A stretch of DNA of 22,584 bases from an uncultured bacterium (GTDB taxonomy: Bacteria; Actinomycetota; Coriobacteriia; Coriobacteriales; Coriobacteriaceae), in NCBI GenBank assembly GCA_905214905.1, contig CAJMNK010000032.1:1-22584 (forward strand), written 5' to 3'. The notes below the pieces were generated by a model that worked only from the letters and a program-made list of their open reading frames with translations, was not told the origin of the DNA and did not search any database. Below are positions 6,566 through 14,100 of this stretch, piece after piece (positions within the stretch are counted from its first letter, which is position 1; every line of letters begins with the position of its first letter). Made by a program: the position numbers and the translations under genes.

Positions 6566-7450
6566 CTAACCGAGTTCGTCGATATCGACATGCTCGATGC
6601 TTTTAAGCGGCTGGCCAAAGATAAAGCTACCCGCCACCGCAAACTCGGCAATGTTGTCAGACGTGGTGGCAAAGCGATGCTGTGGCTCGGCGGTATCGCC
6701 CGCCAGCTGCTCACGGCGCGTGAGGATATCGGTCAGCTCGCGGGTGGTCTCCTCGGCGGAGCTCACCACGCGCACCCCGGGTCCTAGCGCATGGCGGATG
6801 GGACCCACCAGCAGCGGGAAGTGCGTACAGCCGAGCACCACGGTATCGATGCCGCGATCGTGCAGCGGCTCGACTGTGGCGCCGACCAGCGCGCGAACGG
6901 CTGGCGTATCAAAAATATCCTCGTTCTCGAGCCACTGCTCCTGCAGGTGCGCGCCCGAGGCGAGCTCGTGCTCGACGACCTCGACAAAGCTCGAGGCCGG
7001 GCAGCCATACACATCGACACCAGCATCCAAGTCCTGAATGGCGCGCGTGTAGGCACCCGAGCGAATGGTGAGGTTGGTGGCGAGCACGCCCACGCGACGC
7101 GTACGCGTGCTGTTGATGGCAGCACGTGCGCCCGGAGCGATCACGCCGATCACGGGAACGTCAAGCACTTGCTGAGCCAGACGCAAGGCCGCGGCGGTCG
7201 CCGTGTTACAGGCGATGACCATGATCTTAACGTCGTGCCTCGATAGCCAGCGGCCCGCCTGCAGCGCAAACGAGCGAACCTCGTCCTCGGTGCGGGTGCC
7301 ATAAGGGCAGCGCTTAGTGTCACCGAAATAGTAGACGGACTCGTGCGGAAGCGCCGTTGCGATCGCGCGCGCGACCGTTAAGCCGCCCAGGCCCGAGTCG
7401 AACACGCCGATCGGACGCGTGTCCCCGGCCAGATTATCGATATCGGACAT
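6566..7450 (-). CDS. murI: Glutamate racemase
   Basis: Makes D-glutamate for the peptidoglycan stem peptide. Both catalytic cysteines are visible: Cys81 in IACNTATAAA and Cys208 in GCTHFPLL. The N-terminal IGVFDSGLGGLTV (14-26) holds the first acidic residue, and YFGDTKRCPYG (41-51) is the next family block. I choose ATG 7450 (294 residues), because the upstream ATG at 7486 has no ribosome site, while GGTGAGG precedes the chosen one, although closely. It lies 51 bases after the HAD gene and before rph, in a same-strand run that starts with murE. Confidence 0.95.
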   Translation of the reverse strand: MSDIDNLAGDTRPIGVFDSGLGGLTVARAIATALPHESVYYFGDTKRCPYGTRTEDEVRSFALQAGRWLSRHDVKIMVIACNTATAAALRLAQQVLDVPVIGVIAPGARAAINSTRTRRVGVLATNLTIRSGAYTRAIQDLDAGVDVYGCPASSFVEVVEHELASGAHLQEQWLENEDIFDTPAVRALVGATVEPLHDRGIDTVVLGCTHFPLLVGPIRHALGPGVRVVSSAEETTRELTDILTRREQLAGDTAEPQHRFATTSDNIAEFAVAGSFIFGQPLKSIEHVDIDELG

Positions 7451-7501
7451 TACCTCACCAGATTCTCTCTCGAAAAATGCGACCATGCGTGATGCGTCGC
7501 G

Positions 7502-8413
7502 CTACGAACGGGCCGCGACCAACAGCTCGGCCGTTGCCACCCAACCGTCGACAATCTTGCCGCGCGTAATATAGGCATTGTCGCAGGCATCCAAGAACTC
7601 CGGGGCACCGGCGCTCGTCAGACCGTTCTCGACCAGGCAGAACATGCCCACGTGGTCGGCCATGTAGAAGTCGGACTCGGAGTCGCCGAGCGCAAGCGTC
7701 TCCTCGCGCTCGATCCCCAGGTGCTCGCAGAAGCGCGCAATGGCAACGCCCTTGTTGAGACCCGCCGGATTGATGTTGAAGGCGCGGCCGTCCTCGACGC
7801 AATTAAGCTCGAGCGTCGTCGGCTTGGACAGGTGAGTCAGATGGCCGTTGCAAGCCCAGACCAGACCGCAGCCGGCCTCGTCCAGGATGGCCTGGACCTC
7901 ATCGTCGGGCACATCGCCGCGCATGCCGACGGTGACCTCACGGTACTTGTAGCCGGTCGACATGTCGTTGTGGTATTCGATCTTGTGCGGCCAGCGGGCA
8001 AGGATCTTCTCGCACACGCCGGTCTGCTCGATCACCTGGTGCGGCGTGAGACCGCAGGCGGGGTCGTAGGGCATGTCGCCCGTCAGGTACTCCCAGTCGT
8101 TGGCCTTGAGGTCGTACATGACCAGGCCGCCCATCTCGCCGATGTAGGAGTTGAGGCCGAGCACGCGGGCGTCCTCATGGATCATGGTGCGATTGCGACC
8201 CGAGGTGGGGACCACCTGGATGCCGGCACGAGCGAGCGCGACAACCGCCTCGACGAGCTTGGTCGAGGGATTGCCGTCGTTATCGCGCAGTACACACGAG
8301 CCGGGGGCGAGCATCGTGGCGTCCAGATCGGTAAAGACATACTTGACCTTGGCAAGACGCTCGCGCACCTCGCCCGAAAGCTCGGCAACGGTCGGCAGGA
8401 TGTTGTGGGACAT
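7502..8413 (-). CDS. HAD-superfamily hydrolase, Cof/type IIB-like
   Basis: Probable phosphatase of the haloacid dehalogenase superfamily; its substrate cannot be told from sequence. Motif I is FTDLDATML with nucleophile Asp29 and general acid Asp31; motif II is the Thr-Ser of VVPTSGRNR; motif III is the Lys of GLNKGVAIARF; motif IV is LGDSESDFYM. The large cap between motifs II and III fits type IIB (Cof, sucrose-phosphate or mannosyl-3-phosphoglycerate phosphatase-like). I choose ATG 8413 (303 residues), with GGAG 5 bases upstream; GTG 8419 overlaps that site. It begins 30 bases after murE, so it may be cotranscribed with wall-precursor genes. A link to that pathway is inference only. Confidence 0.85.
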   Translation of the reverse strand: MSHNILPTVAELSGEVRERLAKVKYVFTDLDATMLAPGSCVLRDNDGNPSTKLVEAVVALARAGIQVVPTSGRNRTMIHEDARVLGLNSYIGEMGGLVMYDLKANDWEYLTGDMPYDPACGLTPHQVIEQTGVCEKILARWPHKIEYHNDMSTGYKYREVTVGMRGDVPDDEVQAILDEAGCGLVWACNGHLTHLSKPTTLELNCVEDGRAFNINPAGLNKGVAIARFCEHLGIEREETLALGDSESDFYMADHVGMFCLVENGLTSAGAPEFLDACDNAYITRGKIVDGWVATAELLVAARS

Positions 8414-8443
8414 GGTCACTCCGTTTACATAGAAGGGGCTGGT

Positions 8444-9961
8444 CTAGGCGTCGTACGCCGCAAGGGTGCGCTTGAGAATCGAACCGTCGCGCTCACAAGG
8501 CTCGGGTCCGTTCTTGCGCAGCATACACTCTTCCTCGCCCTTACCGGTCACGATGACCACGGCAGGACGGACAGTTTCGCGCACGGCAGTCTCGATAGCG
8601 GCAACGCGATCAGTCACGATTTGCCAGTTATCATTTCCCTGCGCTTGAACGTTGCGCGCAATCTCGGCGCAGATGTCCTCGACATCCTCGGGGCCGGGGT
8701 CATCCTCGGTAATCACGATTCGGTCGGCATACTTGCCAGCGGCGATGCCCATCGTGGTGCGTCGATCGACACCCTTACCGCCCGTAGCGCCAAATACAAC
8801 CGCCAGCTCGCGCTCGGGATAGTTCTCGCGCAAGTCGCGCAGGAGTGTCTCGAGGCTCATGCCGTTATGTGCAAAATCGACGATGCCCAGGATTTTGCCC
8901 GATACGGACGGATAGAGCTCCATACGACCGGGAACGAAGACGCCCTCAAAGCCATGGACGATACCCTCTTCGGAAATGCCCAGGGCCTCGGCGCAGGCAA
9001 TAGCGGCAAGCGCGTTGGACACATTGAACTTAACCGGCGCGGGAATCACAATGTCACGCGTAAAACGGGGCGTGCGCACCGTTGCCACCACGCCGCAGTC
9101 GCCATTGCGAATCGCCAGCGCAAGCACGTCGGCACGCTCGTCGGTCAGGGAGAACGTCACCGTACGTTCGCAACGAGATGCCGCCTCGAGCACGCGATCG
9201 ACCTTATCCATATCGAGATTGACCACGGCAAAACGGCTCTGCAAGAAGATTTTGAGCTTGCTGGCAAAGTAATCCTCGAGCGTCGGATGCTCAATCGGCG
9301 AAATGTGATCCTCGCCGATATTGGTAAAGGCGCCGACTTCAAAGTCAATCTTGCCCGTACGCTCGTATTTGAGGCCCTGACTCGATGCCTCCATAACCAG
9401 CCACGGGGCACCCGCCTCCGCAGCATGTGCGATGCGAGACTGCAGCAGGAAGGATTCGGGGGTCGTCAGCTTGGAAGGGCCCGTCTCGATGCCGTCGTCG
9501 AACTCAATGCCCGTATTAAGAGCGGGTCGATGACAGCCCGTAAGCTTGGCCTCGTTGGCGAGGATGCCGCGCAGATAAAAGCTGCAGGTCGACTTGCCCT
9601 TGGTGCCTGTAAAGGCGCAGACCTTCACCTTACCCGACGGGTGCCCATAAAAGGCATCTGCCACCACGGCGAGCGCGCGACGAATATCGCTCACAATCAC
9701 CGCGGGAAGATCAACATCGTAATCGACCTCGGAAACGTAGGCCACGGCGCCATCGGCGATTGCCGAAAGCAGGTACTCGCGCTTAAACGCACGGCCTTTG
9801 CAGACAAACAACGTGCCCGGACGCACCTGGCGCGAGTCATCAGTCGCAAACTCAATGCGCTGGTCGCACGAAGCGCTCGGTCTGGAAACAACAAGGTCAT
9901 CTTCCTCGAGCAACTCTATATAGCGCATCAGAGTTAGCTTCTCTTGTGTCGGACTCGACAT
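8444..9961 (-). CDS. murE: MurE-type UDP-MurNAc-dipeptide:diamino-acid ligase
   Basis: ATP-dependent Mur ligase that adds the third residue to UDP-MurNAc-L-Ala-D-Glu. The 505-residue protein shows the MurE N-terminal domain (DDSRQVRPGTLFVCKGR, 41-57), the P-loop FTGTKGKST (117-125), the substrate block TTPES (166-170), EASSQGL (191-197), NIGEDH (214-219) followed by a Lys-rich YFASKLKIF where the carbamylated lysine is expected, DFAHNG (362-367) and GATGGKG (391-397). At the position that reads DNPR in meso-DAP enzymes this protein has DDPG (420-423), so the added amino acid is probably not meso-diaminopimelate. The chosen ATG 9961 has AGAGAGG 7 bases upstream. It is the first gene of the run toward dtd. 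Confidence 0.9.
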   Translation of the reverse strand: MSSPTQEKLTLMRYIELLEEDDLVVSRPSASCDQRIEFATDDSRQVRPGTLFVCKGRAFKREYLLSAIADGAVAYVSEVDYDVDLPAVIVSDIRRALAVVADAFYGHPSGKVKVCAFTGTKGKSTCSFYLRGILANEAKLTGCHRPALNTGIEFDDGIETGPSKLTTPESFLLQSRIAHAAEAGAPWLVMEASSQGLKYERTGKIDFEVGAFTNIGEDHISPIEHPTLEDYFASKLKIFLQSRFAVVNLDMDKVDRVLEAASRCERTVTFSLTDERADVLALAIRNGDCGVVATVRTPRFTRDIVIPAPVKFNVSNALAAIACAEALGISEEGIVHGFEGVFVPGRMELYPSVSGKILGIVDFAHNGMSLETLLRDLRENYPERELAVVFGATGGKGVDRRTTMGIAAGKYADRIVITEDDPGPEDVEDICAEIARNVQAQGNDNWQIVTDRVAAIETAVRETVRPAVVIVTGKGEEECMLRKNGPEPCERDGSILKRTLAAYDA

Positions 9962-10127
9962 ACAAAGACCTCTCTCGCTAAATTCAACCTTAAAGGGCAG
10001 AAGGCGTCCCGCGGCAGAAACGATGAAACATTCTGTATTATCAACCATCCTAATATGCCACCTGACCTTGCGCGCATCACAGCCTTCTAAAAAACTGCAT
10101 GGACTGTGCCGTGGTCTAATAAATGGC

Positions 10128-10172
10128 AACAGTGTTCACCCCGTGTAAAACCAAGGAAATCTGGGTGCTGTT
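10128..10172 (+). other. Bulged stem-loop upstream of the asnB leader terminator
   Basis: AACAG (10128-10132) plus CACCC (10137-10141) pair in order with GGGTG plus CTGTT (10163-10172), leaving a 4-base bulge and a 21-base loop. It ends 18 bases before the terminator, so the two may belong to one RNA. Whether this RNA is expressed is unknown. Confidence 0.3.
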
Positions 10173-10190
10173 CTTTAACATAGCGTTCGC

Positions 10191-10235
10191 AACCACGTCC
10201 CGCCGCTTCGCTTGAAGATCGGGACGTGGTTTTTT
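10191..10235 (+). terminator. Strong plus-strand intrinsic terminator, 125 bases before asnB
   Basis: AACCACGTCCCG (10191-10202) and CGGGACGTGGTT (10220-10231) form a perfect 12-bp stem with a 17-base loop, followed by a T-run to 10235. No plus-strand gene lies upstream, so it either ends a short RNA or is an attenuator for asnB. Confidence 0.8.
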
Positions 10236-10360
10236 CGGTTCGCTCGGCGCTTATGCCCTATCACGAAACAAAAGATTGGCATGATAGTAAAGATTATTTG
10301 ACATCAGCTGCTGCAATCCTTGCGGCAGTACACCTGAGCCGTCAGCAGAAAGGATCTTGC

Positions 10361-12229
10361 ATGTGCGGTTTTGTCGGTTTTACCGGTACAGATGAACAGA
10401 GTGAGCTGGTTCTCACGGCCATGATGAATCGCATCATCCACCGTGGTCCCGATATGGGCGGCCAGCATATCGTCGACAACGTTGCCCTTGGTTTTCGTCG
10501 TCTTTCGATTCTCGATCTTTCCGAAGCTGGAGCCCAGCCCATGTCGAGCGACGACGGCAAGGTCACGATTGTCTTCAACGGAGAGATCTACAACTTCCAG
10601 GAGCTTCGTGCCGAGCTGGAGGCGGCCGGCTACGCCTTCCACTGCAACGCTGATACCGAAGTCCTGGTACACGGTTACGAGGAGTGGGGCGAGGACCTGG
10701 TCAACCGTCTGCGCGGCATGTACGCGTTCGTGATTCACGACCAGAACAAGAACAAACTCTTTGGTGCTCGTGACATCTTTGGTATCAAGCCGTTCTATTA
10801 CTACCAGGCATCCGATGGCTCGCTGCTGTTTGGCTCCGAGATCAAGAGCTTCCTGGACCATCCCAAGTTTGAGAAGGCTGTCAACCACGACGCGCTGCGC
10901 CCCTACCTGACGCTGCAATTCCCTGCCACGGAGGAGACCTTCTTTAAGGGCGTGTTCAAGCTTGCCCCGGCGCATTGTTTTACGTATGACCTGACGACCA
11001 ACACCATGGACATCAAGCGTTACTGGAGCTGCGACTTCACCGACGACAACTCCAAGACCTTCGAGGAGTACGTGGACGAGTGCGACAAGGTCGTGCACGA
11101 AAGCGTCGCTGCGCACCGAATCGCCGATGTTAAGGTGGGCTCGTTCCTTTCTGGCGGTGTGGACTCCAGCTACATTGCCGCCTGTCTCATGCCCGACACC
11201 ACGTATTCTGTCGGCTTCGATTACAAGAACTTCAACGAGACCAACTACGCTGCCGAGCTTTCCGACAAGCTGGGCATCAAGAACGTGCGCAAGATGATTA
11301 CCGCCGATGAGTTCTTTGATGCACTGCCCGATATCCAGTACCACATGGACGAGCCGCAATCGAACCTGTCCAGCGTGCCGCTGTACTATCTGGCGCAGAT
11401 GGCTTCCAAGGAGGTCACCGTCGTCCTTTCGGGCGAGGGTGCCGACGAGCTGTTTGCCGGCTATGAGTGGTACGAGGACACCCCCGAGATGCGCACCTTT
11501 AAGAAGCGCGTGCCGCTCGGCGTACGTCACGCCCTGGGCTCACTCGTTCAGCATCTCCCCTACTTTAAGGGCCACAACTTCCTGACGAAATGCGCCGAGG
11601 TTCCCGAGCGCTGGTATGTGGGTCAGGCAAAGGTGTTCGATCCCTCCGAGGTCGACGAGGTGCTCAAGCCCGCTTACGACACCGGCAAGAACGCCGCCGA
11701 GATGTGCGCCGAGTACTACAAGCAGGTTCCCAACTGCTGCGAGCTTTCCAAGAAACAGTATCTGGATATGAACATGTGGCTGCCGGGCGACATTCTGCTC
11801 AAGGCCGACAAGATGTGCATGGCGCATTCTCTGGAGCTTCGCGTCCCGTTCCTGGACAAGAAGGTCATGGAGTTTGCAGAGCACATTCCCGCCAACTACC
11901 GTGTTAACGAAGAAGGCTGCAAGCTCGTTCTGCGTCACGCTGCCAACCGCACGCTGCCCGACGAGTGGGCAACGCGCAAGAAGGTGGGCTTCCCCGTACC
12001 GGTCAAGTTCTGGCTGCGCGAGCAAAAGTACTACGACTACGTAAAGGAATACTTCACCGCACCGTGGGCCGCCGATTTCTTTGACACCGATGCGCTCATG
12101 AAACTGCTCGACGATCACTTTAAGGGTCGCGCGCTCAACCAGCGCAAGATCTATACCACGCTGACGTTCCTCATTTGGTACAAGCGCTTCTTTATCGACG
12201 AGGACAAGGGCGCTAAAGTCGCCGCTTAG
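10361..12229 (+). CDS. asnB: Glutamine-hydrolysing asparagine synthetase
   Basis: Makes asparagine from aspartate, using ammonia released from glutamine and ATP. The 622-residue protein has an N-terminal glutaminase domain with nucleophile Cys2 right after Met1 (MCGFVGF), the RGPD motif (28-31) and FNGEIYN (72-78). The C-terminal synthetase domain carries the ATP-pyrophosphatase loop SGGVDSS (264-270), GEGADELFAGY, and LKADKMCMAHSLELRVPFLD. The start must be ATG 10361, since Cys2 has to be exposed; AAAGG lies 9 bases upstream. It is the only plus-strand protein gene here, with a structured leader containing a terminator. tRNA-Val follows 57 bases later. Confidence 0.97.
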   Translation: MCGFVGFTGTDEQSELVLTAMMNRIIHRGPDMGGQHIVDNVALGFRRLSILDLSEAGAQPMSSDDGKVTIVFNGEIYNFQELRAELEAAGYAFHCNADTEVLVHGYEEWGEDLVNRLRGMYAFVIHDQNKNKLFGARDIFGIKPFYYYQASDGSLLFGSEIKSFLDHPKFEKAVNHDALRPYLTLQFPATEETFFKGVFKLAPAHCFTYDLTTNTMDIKRYWSCDFTDDNSKTFEEYVDECDKVVHESVAAHRIADVKVGSFLSGGVDSSYIAACLMPDTTYSVGFDYKNFNETNYAAELSDKLGIKNVRKMITADEFFDALPDIQYHMDEPQSNLSSVPLYYLAQMASKEVTVVLSGEGADELFAGYEWYEDTPEMRTFKKRVPLGVRHALGSLVQHLPYFKGHNFLTKCAEVPERWYVGQAKVFDPSEVDEVLKPAYDTGKNAAEMCAEYYKQVPNCCELSKKQYLDMNMWLPGDILLKADKMCMAHSLELRVPFLDKKVMEFAEHIPANYRVNEEGCKLVLRHAANRTLPDEWATRKKVGFPVPVKFWLREQKYYDYVKEYFTAPWAADFFDTDALMKLLDDHFKGRALNQRKIYTTLTFLIWYKRFFIDEDKGAKVAA

Positions 12230-12248
12230 TTTTCGTTATGAATTAGCG

Positions 12249-12276
12249 GTGAACAGCGCGAGGTTTCCGCTATACT
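12249..12276 (+). promoter_or_regulatory. tRNA-Val promoter
   Basis: TATACT (12271-12276) is a very good -10 box ending 10 bases before the tRNA 5' end. GTGAAC (12249-12254) at 16 bases is a weak -35. Read-through from asnB is also possible, as I see no terminator between them. Confidence 0.55.
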
Positions 12277-12286
12277 CAGTCCCTGC

Positions 12287-12362
12287 GGGCGATTGGCGCA
12301 ACGGTTAGCGCAGGTGCTTTACACGCACAAGGCTGGGGGTTCGAATCCCTCATCGCCCACCA
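12287..12362 (+). tRNA. tRNA-Val, anticodon TAC, CCA encoded
   Basis: GGGCGAT (12287-12293) pairs with ATCGCCC (12352-12358), with discriminator A and CCA. The D arm is GCGC/GCGC, the anticodon loop TTTACAC gives TAC (reads GUN valine codons), and the T arm holds TTCGAAT. The outermost anticodon-stem pair is a G-A mismatch, leaving 4 good pairs. The linker TG at positions 8-9 is present, unlike in tRNA-Pro of this window. Confidence 0.93.
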
Positions 12363-12364
12363 CT
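12345..12364 (+). repeat. Direct repeat, copy 1: tRNA-Val 3' tail
   Basis: The last part of tRNA-Val plus two further bases recurs exactly at 12531-12550 (20 of 20 identical). Each copy is followed by a terminator and then, 74 bases from the repeat start, by the inverted T-arm box GGGATTCGAACCC (12419-12431). Confidence 0.85.
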
Positions 12365-12371
12365 TGATTGA

Positions 12372-12404
12372 AAAGGCTCCCAGCGATGGGGGCCTTTCGT
12401 TTTT
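12372..12404 (+). terminator. Intrinsic terminator after tRNA-Val
   Basis: AAAGGCTCCC (12372-12381) pairs with GGGGGCCTTT (12388-12397) through one T-G wobble, with a 6-base loop, followed by CGTTTTT. The A-rich 5' side also gives T residues on the opposite strand, so it may work in both directions. Confidence 0.9.
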
Positions 12405-12432
12405 GGGTCCATCGCAGAGGGATTCGAACCCG

Positions 12433-12530
12433 CAAGGGTGCGGAGCTGAGGAAACGCGAAGCGTTTTCCAGCGCAGCACGCGAGGAGCGAAGCGACGAAG
12501 CGGAAGCGGGCGGCGAAGCCGCACGCGGAC
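12433..12530. repeat. Hairpin-rich segment with three GCGAAGC motifs
   Basis: GCGAAGC occurs at 12456-12462, 12487-12493 and 12513-12519. The first is the tip of a larger hairpin (12450-12469), and the third lies in GCGGCGAAGCCGC-like sequence. It lies between the two tRNA-tail modules. No protein frame here is credible. d(GCGAAGC) is known to form an unusually stable mini-hairpin. Confidence 0.5.
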
Positions 12531-12550
12531 ATCCCTCATCGCCCACCACT
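12531..12550 (+). repeat. Direct repeat, copy 2: detached tRNA-Val 3' tail
   Basis: Exact 20-base copy of 12345-12364, without the rest of a tRNA. It is followed by its own terminator (12559-12590) and by the box GGGATTCGAACCC (12604-12616) at a spacing of 73 bases, almost the same as in copy 1. It may be an attachment-site-like scar or a relic of a duplicated tRNA gene. Confidence 0.8.
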
Positions 12551-12558
12551 GAATTGCT

Positions 12559-12590
12559 AGGCCTCCAGTGATGGAGGCCTTTCTTTTTTT
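12559..12590 (+). terminator. Second terminator, after the detached tRNA tail
   Basis: AGGCCTCCA (12559-12567), loop GTGA and TGGAGGCCT (12572-12580) are followed by TTCTTTTTTT. It resembles the tRNA-Val terminator in position and partly in sequence (GATGGAGGCCTTT against GATGGGGGCCTTT), supporting duplication of the whole module. Confidence 0.88.
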
Positions 12591-12662
12591 GCGCCCAGCG
12601 CATGGGATTCGAACCCGTCAGCACGTCTGTCGCAAAGGCCGTGGCCTTTGCAGATTGATGAC

Positions 12663-12721
12663 AAAAAGGGTTCCAGACCGTCCAATCATGCATCAGATGA
12701 CGCACTAACGATCTGGAACCC
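12663..12721 (-). terminator. Terminator of the arginine operon
   Basis: On the minus strand GGGTTCCAGA (12721-12712) pairs perfectly with TCTGGAACCC (12677-12668) across a 34-base loop, followed by TTTTT (12667-12663). It begins 27 bases after the argD stop. The long loop is unusual. Confidence 0.8.
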
Positions 12722-12748
12722 GTTCAAACTGGCTATGCTTTACTCTCG

Positions 12749-14032
12749 CTAGGCCAAAACGTCCGACAGGATCTCGGTTAGGCTGTCCACGTCGGCCTCT
12801 TCGCACACGAGCGGCGGAAGGAAGCGCAGCGTATGTGCGCCCGTAGCGTTGATCACGGCACCAGCCCCCAATGCACGGGCCACGACGTCGTGTGCATCAC
12901 CCGCGGCATCGTCCAGATCGCAGCCGAGCATCAGGCCGCGACCACGCACCTCTACCACATGCGGAAGCTTAGCCAGCGCCCGCTCCATATAGGCGCCAAC
13001 CTTGGCAGCATGCTCGGCATAATCGCCGCGCACAAGCACGGAGAGCGTCGCGGCACACGCCGCGATGGCCAAGCAGCTACCACCGAAGGTCGAACCGTGA
13101 TCGCCGGGCTTAAACACATCGGCGATCTCTTTCTTCGCCACCACGGCACCCATAGGCACACCGTCGGCAATGCCCTTGGCAAGGCTCATAATGTCAGGCT
13201 CCACGCCATAGGTCTGGAACGCAAACGGCTTCCCCGTGCGAAAGATTCCGCACTGGACCTCGTCGGCGATAAGCGCGGCACCCACCTCGTGCGCCAAGTC
13301 GCGCGCCGCGGCCATAAACTCCTCGGTCATGGGGTGCACACCGCTCTCGCCCTGAATCGGCTCGAGCATCACGGCACAGATTTCACTGCCCAACTGCTTA
13401 AAGATTGCGCGCAGTTCATCTACATCGTTGGGCGTGCAGGCCACAAAACCACCCGGCAGCGGGCGGAAGCTGTCCTGTAGCCAATCCTGCATGGTGGCCG
13501 CAATAGTCTCGAGCGTACGGCCGTGAAAGCCGCCGCGCATGCACACGATGGTGTTGCCACCGTTACCGGCACGCTTGGCGTACAGACGCGCGAGCTTCAT
13601 AGAGCCCTCGTTGGCCTCGGCACCGGAATTGGCAAAGAACGTCTCCCACACCTGCTCGCCCGCAGCCGGAGCGCCAAGCGCCGCCGCCGTGGTCTCGTCG
13701 CCAGCGGCAATCGCGTCGGCAAGCACGCGCGCACCATCCGCATCATCGTTAGCGAGCTTGGACAGCAGCGCCGCGACCTGGCCACGCTGCTCGATGTAGA
13801 AATAGTTGGAGACATGCAGGAGCTTTTTGGTCTGAGCCTCGAGCGCCGGCAGCACTGCCGGGTTGCCGTGGCCCAAACTGCACACGCCAATACCTGCAAG
13901 AAAATCGAGGTATTCGCGACCATCGTCGCCGGTGAGCTTCATGCCGTGGCCTTCGACGAACTCGACCGGCGAGCGACCAAAGGTGTGCATGACGTAGTGG
14001 GATTCGAGCGATTGTTGTGCTGCAAGTGACAT
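12749..14032 (-). CDS. argD: Acetylornithine aminotransferase
   Basis: PLP-dependent conversion of N-acetylglutamate semialdehyde to N-acetylornithine, with glutamate as amino donor. The 427-residue class III aminotransferase has NSGAEANE (135-142), GGFHGRT (167-173), the PLP-ring Asp in IADEVQ (Asp257), the Schiff-base Lys286 in SLAKGIADG, and STFGGS (314-319). It is about 30 residues longer than usual because of an Ala-rich insert (about 95-128) before the FFANSG motif. The chosen ATG 14032 has AAAGG upstream. It is the last gene of argCJBD, 68 bases after argB, and ends at a strong terminator. Confidence 0.95.
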   Translation of the reverse strand: MSLAAQQSLESHYVMHTFGRSPVEFVEGHGMKLTGDDGREYLDFLAGIGVCSLGHGNPAVLPALEAQTKKLLHVSNYFYIEQRGQVAALLSKLANDDADGARVLADAIAAGDETTAAALGAPAAGEQVWETFFANSGAEANEGSMKLARLYAKRAGNGGNTIVCMRGGFHGRTLETIAATMQDWLQDSFRPLPGGFVACTPNDVDELRAIFKQLGSEICAVMLEPIQGESGVHPMTEEFMAAARDLAHEVGAALIADEVQCGIFRTGKPFAFQTYGVEPDIMSLAKGIADGVPMGAVVAKKEIADVFKPGDHGSTFGGSCLAIAACAATLSVLVRGDYAEHAAKVGAYMERALAKLPHVVEVRGRGLMLGCDLDDAAGDAHDVVARALGAGAVINATGAHTLRFLPPLVCEEADVDSLTEILSDVLA

Positions 14033-14100
14033 GAGATACCTTTCGTTAAGTGCCAGGTAGCGCGGACTGTGGGCGTAATGGCGTAGCAATTTCGAGCCGG

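Larger units (their letters stand above)
9962..10360. other. Divergent intergenic region between murE and asnB
   Basis: About 400 bases without a credible protein gene. The left part must hold the murE promoter on the minus strand; a GATAAT (10036-10041 region) is the best -10 guess, without a good -35. The right part carries, on the plus strand, a bulged stem at 10128-10172, a strong terminator at 10191-10235, and further foldable sequence at 10253-10328 before the asnB ribosome site. I could not place a confident plus-strand promoter. Confidence 0.5.

Noticed and set aside
7652..9937. Plus-strand frame of 761 codons
   Set aside because: It lies opposite murE and the HAD gene, has no family motifs, and mirrors their codons.
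10298..10303. Perfect TTGACA as an asnB promoter -35
   Set aside because: No acceptable -10 box lies 16-18 bases downstream; the place is occupied by a hairpin.
12233..12246. TCGTTATGAATTAG shared with 17687-17700, thought of as a common ArgR-like site
   Set aside because: A 14-base match is expected about once by chance in a window this size, and the site before tRNA-Val has no arginine link.
12319..12705. Minus-strand frame across the tRNA-Val tail
   Set aside because: It contains peptides that are translated tRNA sequence (GDEGFEPPALCV type), a well-known false gene.
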